Below, in pieces: positions 62,508-64,000 of a stretch of DNA of 64,000 nucleotides. The stretch covers positions 112,135-176,134 of the forward strand of contig CACIXR010000003.1 in assembly GCA_902590695.1 (NCBI GenBank). The letters are read 5' to 3'. The notes under the pieces are model-generated. The model was not told where the DNA came from. It was given only the letters and a program-made list of their open reading frames with translations, and made no database searches. Position numbers and translations under genes: made by a program. This stretch comes from an uncultured Alphaproteobacteria bacterium. Its GTDB lineage: Bacteria; Pseudomonadota; Alphaproteobacteria; HIMB59; GCA-002718135. The first letter of the stretch is position 1; every line of letters begins with the position of its first letter.

Positions 62508-63365
62508 ATGCTTTTAAGACATTACTTTTTAATTTTAATAATCACTTTTTTATTTGGAAGTGCCTACCCTGTTCAGAAAGTAATTTTTAATGAAAATGTA
62601 CCACCATTATTAATGGGAAGTTTAAGAATGTTAGTGGTTTTCATATGCCTTTTGCCTTTTTGGAGATTTAGAATTCCTGAAAAAAAATACTGGTTACCAC
62701 TTCTCTTTTTTTCAATTGCTATGGGTTTTTTAGCAAATGTTTTTATGACATTATCTTTAAATGAAGCAAATATAGTTTCTCCAATAATTATTGGTTCTCA
62801 ATTGGCTGTACCATTTGCAATATTATTAAGCTCATTTTTTTTAAAAGAGAAAGTAAGTATTAAAAAATGGGTACTAATATTTATTTCTTTTTTTGGCATC
62901 ATTTTATTGGGCTTTGATCCATTAATAAGAAATGAAATTTATGCATTATTCTTAATTACGTTAATGGCATTCTTCTATGCTAGTGCACAAGTATTTTCCA
63001 GGTACCTAAAAGATTTAGAAGTCACTCTCACAAATGCAGTAATGGGACTAGTTGGATTTGTATTACTAATTATTTCATCATCAATATTTGAAGGACAAAC
63101 AGTAAACGAAATAAAAAATATTAGTTTTCAATCATGGTTATTAATATTGCATTCAGGTATCTTTGTTTCAATCGCTGCTCACATGTCGATGTTCTATTTA
63201 TATAGGATGTATCCTGTTAATAGGGTATTTCCATTTTACGCTTTATTTCCTGTATTTGGTGTGTTGTTAACATTTATAATTTTTTATGAAATACCAACTT
63301 TAATTACTTTTATTGGAGGTATAATTGTAATCTTAGCAACTTATTTTATAAATAAAGAAAATTAA
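62508..63365 (+). CDS. EamA/DMT-family transporter
   Basis: 285 residues with ten hydrophobic helices. 'LFGSAYPVQKVIFNENVPPL', 'NIVSPIIIGSQLAVPFAILL' then SSFFLKEKVS, and 'LYRMYPVNRVFPFYALFPVF' mark the two EamA repeats. It starts 23 bases after pta and may be cotranscribed. Substrate unknown; export or import of an organic acid or amine is possible. It ends 7 bases before the convergent SDR gene. Confidence 0.88.
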   Translation: MLLRHYFLILIITFLFGSAYPVQKVIFNENVPPLLMGSLRMLVVFICLLPFWRFRIPEKKYWLPLLFFSIAMGFLANVFMTLSLNEANIVSPIIIGSQLAVPFAILLSSFFLKEKVSIKKWVLIFISFFGIILLGFDPLIRNEIYALFLITLMAFFYASAQVFSRYLKDLEVTLTNAVMGLVGFVLLIISSSIFEGQTVNEIKNISFQSWLLILHSGIFVSIAAHMSMFYLYRMYPVNRVFPFYALFPVFGVLLTFIIFYEIPTLITFIGGIIVILATYFINKEN

Positions 63366-63372
63366 ATTTTGA

Positions 63373-64000
63373 TTATTTAGCTGTCCATCCTCCATCAATT
63401 ACTAGTGATGAACCAGTCATCATTGAAGCAGCATCTGAAGCAAGATACACTACAGCACTAGCAATATCACTTTCTGTTGCTACTTTTCCTAAAGGTATGT
63501 TTTCAATTACAGATTTTTTAAATCTTTTATCTTTAAAAAATTTTTTGACCATTGGGGTTTCCACAAATGTAGGGCAAACGGAATTAACTCTAATGTTGTG
63601 CTTAGCCAAATCAATAGCTATCCCTTTGGTGAGACCTTCAACACCAAACTTAGTCATATTGTAAACACTTCTAAGAGGAGCTCCTACTTTACCTAACTGA
63701 GAAGAGATATTTATTATTGATCCACCAATTTTTTTTCTATTTTTAGTTTTAAGCATAACTTTTGTAGCTAATTGAGCAATATCGAATGAGGCTTTAATAT
63801 TAAGATCAACCACTTCACTCATATCTTTTCTTTTAATTTTAGTAAAATATTCAGGTCTATTTGTGCCAGCATTATTCACTAATATGTCTAATTTATTGAT
63901 TTCAGAAAATATTTTTTTAATTTCTTTTAAATTAGTTACATCACACACATAATAACTACATTTCTTTTTGAGTTTTTTAATTTTGTCTTGAACAATTAAA
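63373..64000 (-). CDS. Short-chain dehydrogenase/reductase (partial, N-terminus beyond window end)
   Basis: About 209 residues of a classical SDR. The frame stays open to the window edge, reading 'LIVQDKIKKLKKKCSYYVCD' then VTNLKEIKK; the N-terminal GxxxGxG Rossmann motif lies outside. Present are 'LDILVNNAGTNRPEYF', catalytic serine in 'GGSIINISSQLGKVG', Y-x3-K in 'VYNMTKFGVEGLTKG', 'VRVNSVCPTFVETPM'-like C-terminal lobe and 'LVIDGGWTAK'. The GTG at 63948 is internal and not the start. Ketoacyl reductase, gluconate or keto-deoxy-sugar-acid dehydrogenase activities are possible. Confidence 0.88.
   Translation of the reverse strand, partial: LIVQDKIKKLKKKCSYYVCDVTNLKEIKKIFSEINKLDILVNNAGTNRPEYFTKIKRKDMSEVVDLNIKASFDIAQLATKVMLKTKNRKKIGGSIINISSQLGKVGAPLRSVYNMTKFGVEGLTKGIAIDLAKHNIRVNSVCPTFVETPMVKKFFKDKRFKKSVIENIPLGKVATESDIASAVVYLASDAASMMTGSSLVIDGGWTAK

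Noticed and set aside
63373-63948. SDR gene starting at an internal GTG, or broken by a frameshift in the CA repeat near 63942-63949
   Set aside because: Re-reading the repeat shows the same frame continues without a stop to the window edge, so the gene is simply cut by the window.
1-64000. Insertion sequences, integrases, att sites, CRISPR arrays
   Set aside because: No transposase or integrase motifs, no paired terminal repeats and no regularly spaced repeats were seen; the only tandem repeat is in-frame within one gene.

Overview
The window is about 30% GC and almost entirely coding. It reads as a piece of a streamlined, free-living marine alphaproteobacterium. Evidence for this is a C4-type 5-aminolevulinate synthase (HemA), a protein carrying the GcrA C-terminal motif, a MotB/OmpA-like protein of the kind common in alphaproteobacteria, four ABC solute-binding-protein systems, tiny intergenic gaps and tail-to-tail genes that overlap at their stop codons. 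The exact clade cannot be fixed from the sequence. An AT-rich lineage such as AEGEAN-169, HIMB59 or a SAR11 relative is my inference. I saw no tRNA, rRNA, CRISPR array, transposase or integrase, and no stretch longer than about 160 bases lacks a gene.

Layout. 1-896: N-terminal part of a family-5 (peptide-type) binding protein, cut by the window edge. 1038-1688: endonuclease III. 1692-6461 (minus): heme operon hemC-hemE-hemH-hemF-hemJ, whose hemC product has an extra C-terminal domain. 6504-8358: cytochrome b561 and hemA. 8355-16781: housekeeping and envelope genes (DMT transporter, pentapeptide-repeat protein with a small overlapping lipoprotein ORF, MotA/MotB-like pair, cyclopropane fatty acid synthase, GcrA-motif protein, MsrA, Nudix hydrolase, peroxiredoxin). 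16830-17768: agmatinase-like ureohydrolase.

17765-42465 is a sugar-acid catabolic island. A ribose-type ABC transporter runs in one minus-strand operon with an aldo/keto reductase, an L-fuconate dehydratase, a lactonase, a mutarotase, KDG kinase and KDPG aldolase. Next come uxuA, an LDH2-family dehydrogenase, uxuB, an SDR, Gfo/Idh/MocA oxidoreductases, a TIM-barrel isomerase and uxaC. A MalFGK-type transporter follows. UxaC, UxuB, UxuA, KdgK and Eda together make a complete route from glucuronate to pyruvate plus glyceraldehyde 3-phosphate.

42601-64000 carries the least familiar material. A long minus-strand gene series (56270 to 45049) joins a large family-5 ABC transporter to a DMT transporter, a sugar mutarotase, a two-subunit sulfopyruvate-decarboxylase-type enzyme, a YihV-like PfkB kinase and an SlcC-like 2-hydroxyacid dehydrogenase. 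Facing it are an L-fucose-isomerase-like protein and a Gfo/Idh/MocA protein. Upstream lie a sulfatase and a MetE-like methyltransferase. Alanine dehydrogenase, an omega-amino-acid:pyruvate aminotransferase and a phosphotransacetylase follow; this trio is familiar from taurine breakdown. My main hypothesis is an organosulfonate (possibly sulfoquinovose-like sulfosugar) catabolic module converging on sulfoacetaldehyde and acetyl-CoA. The aldolase, sulfolactaldehyde dehydrogenase and Xsc steps are not in the window.

Regulation: no dedicated sugar-responsive transcription factor is encoded here. Three ABC systems instead have a strong hairpin between the binding-protein gene and the permease genes, which should set a high binding-protein:permease ratio.
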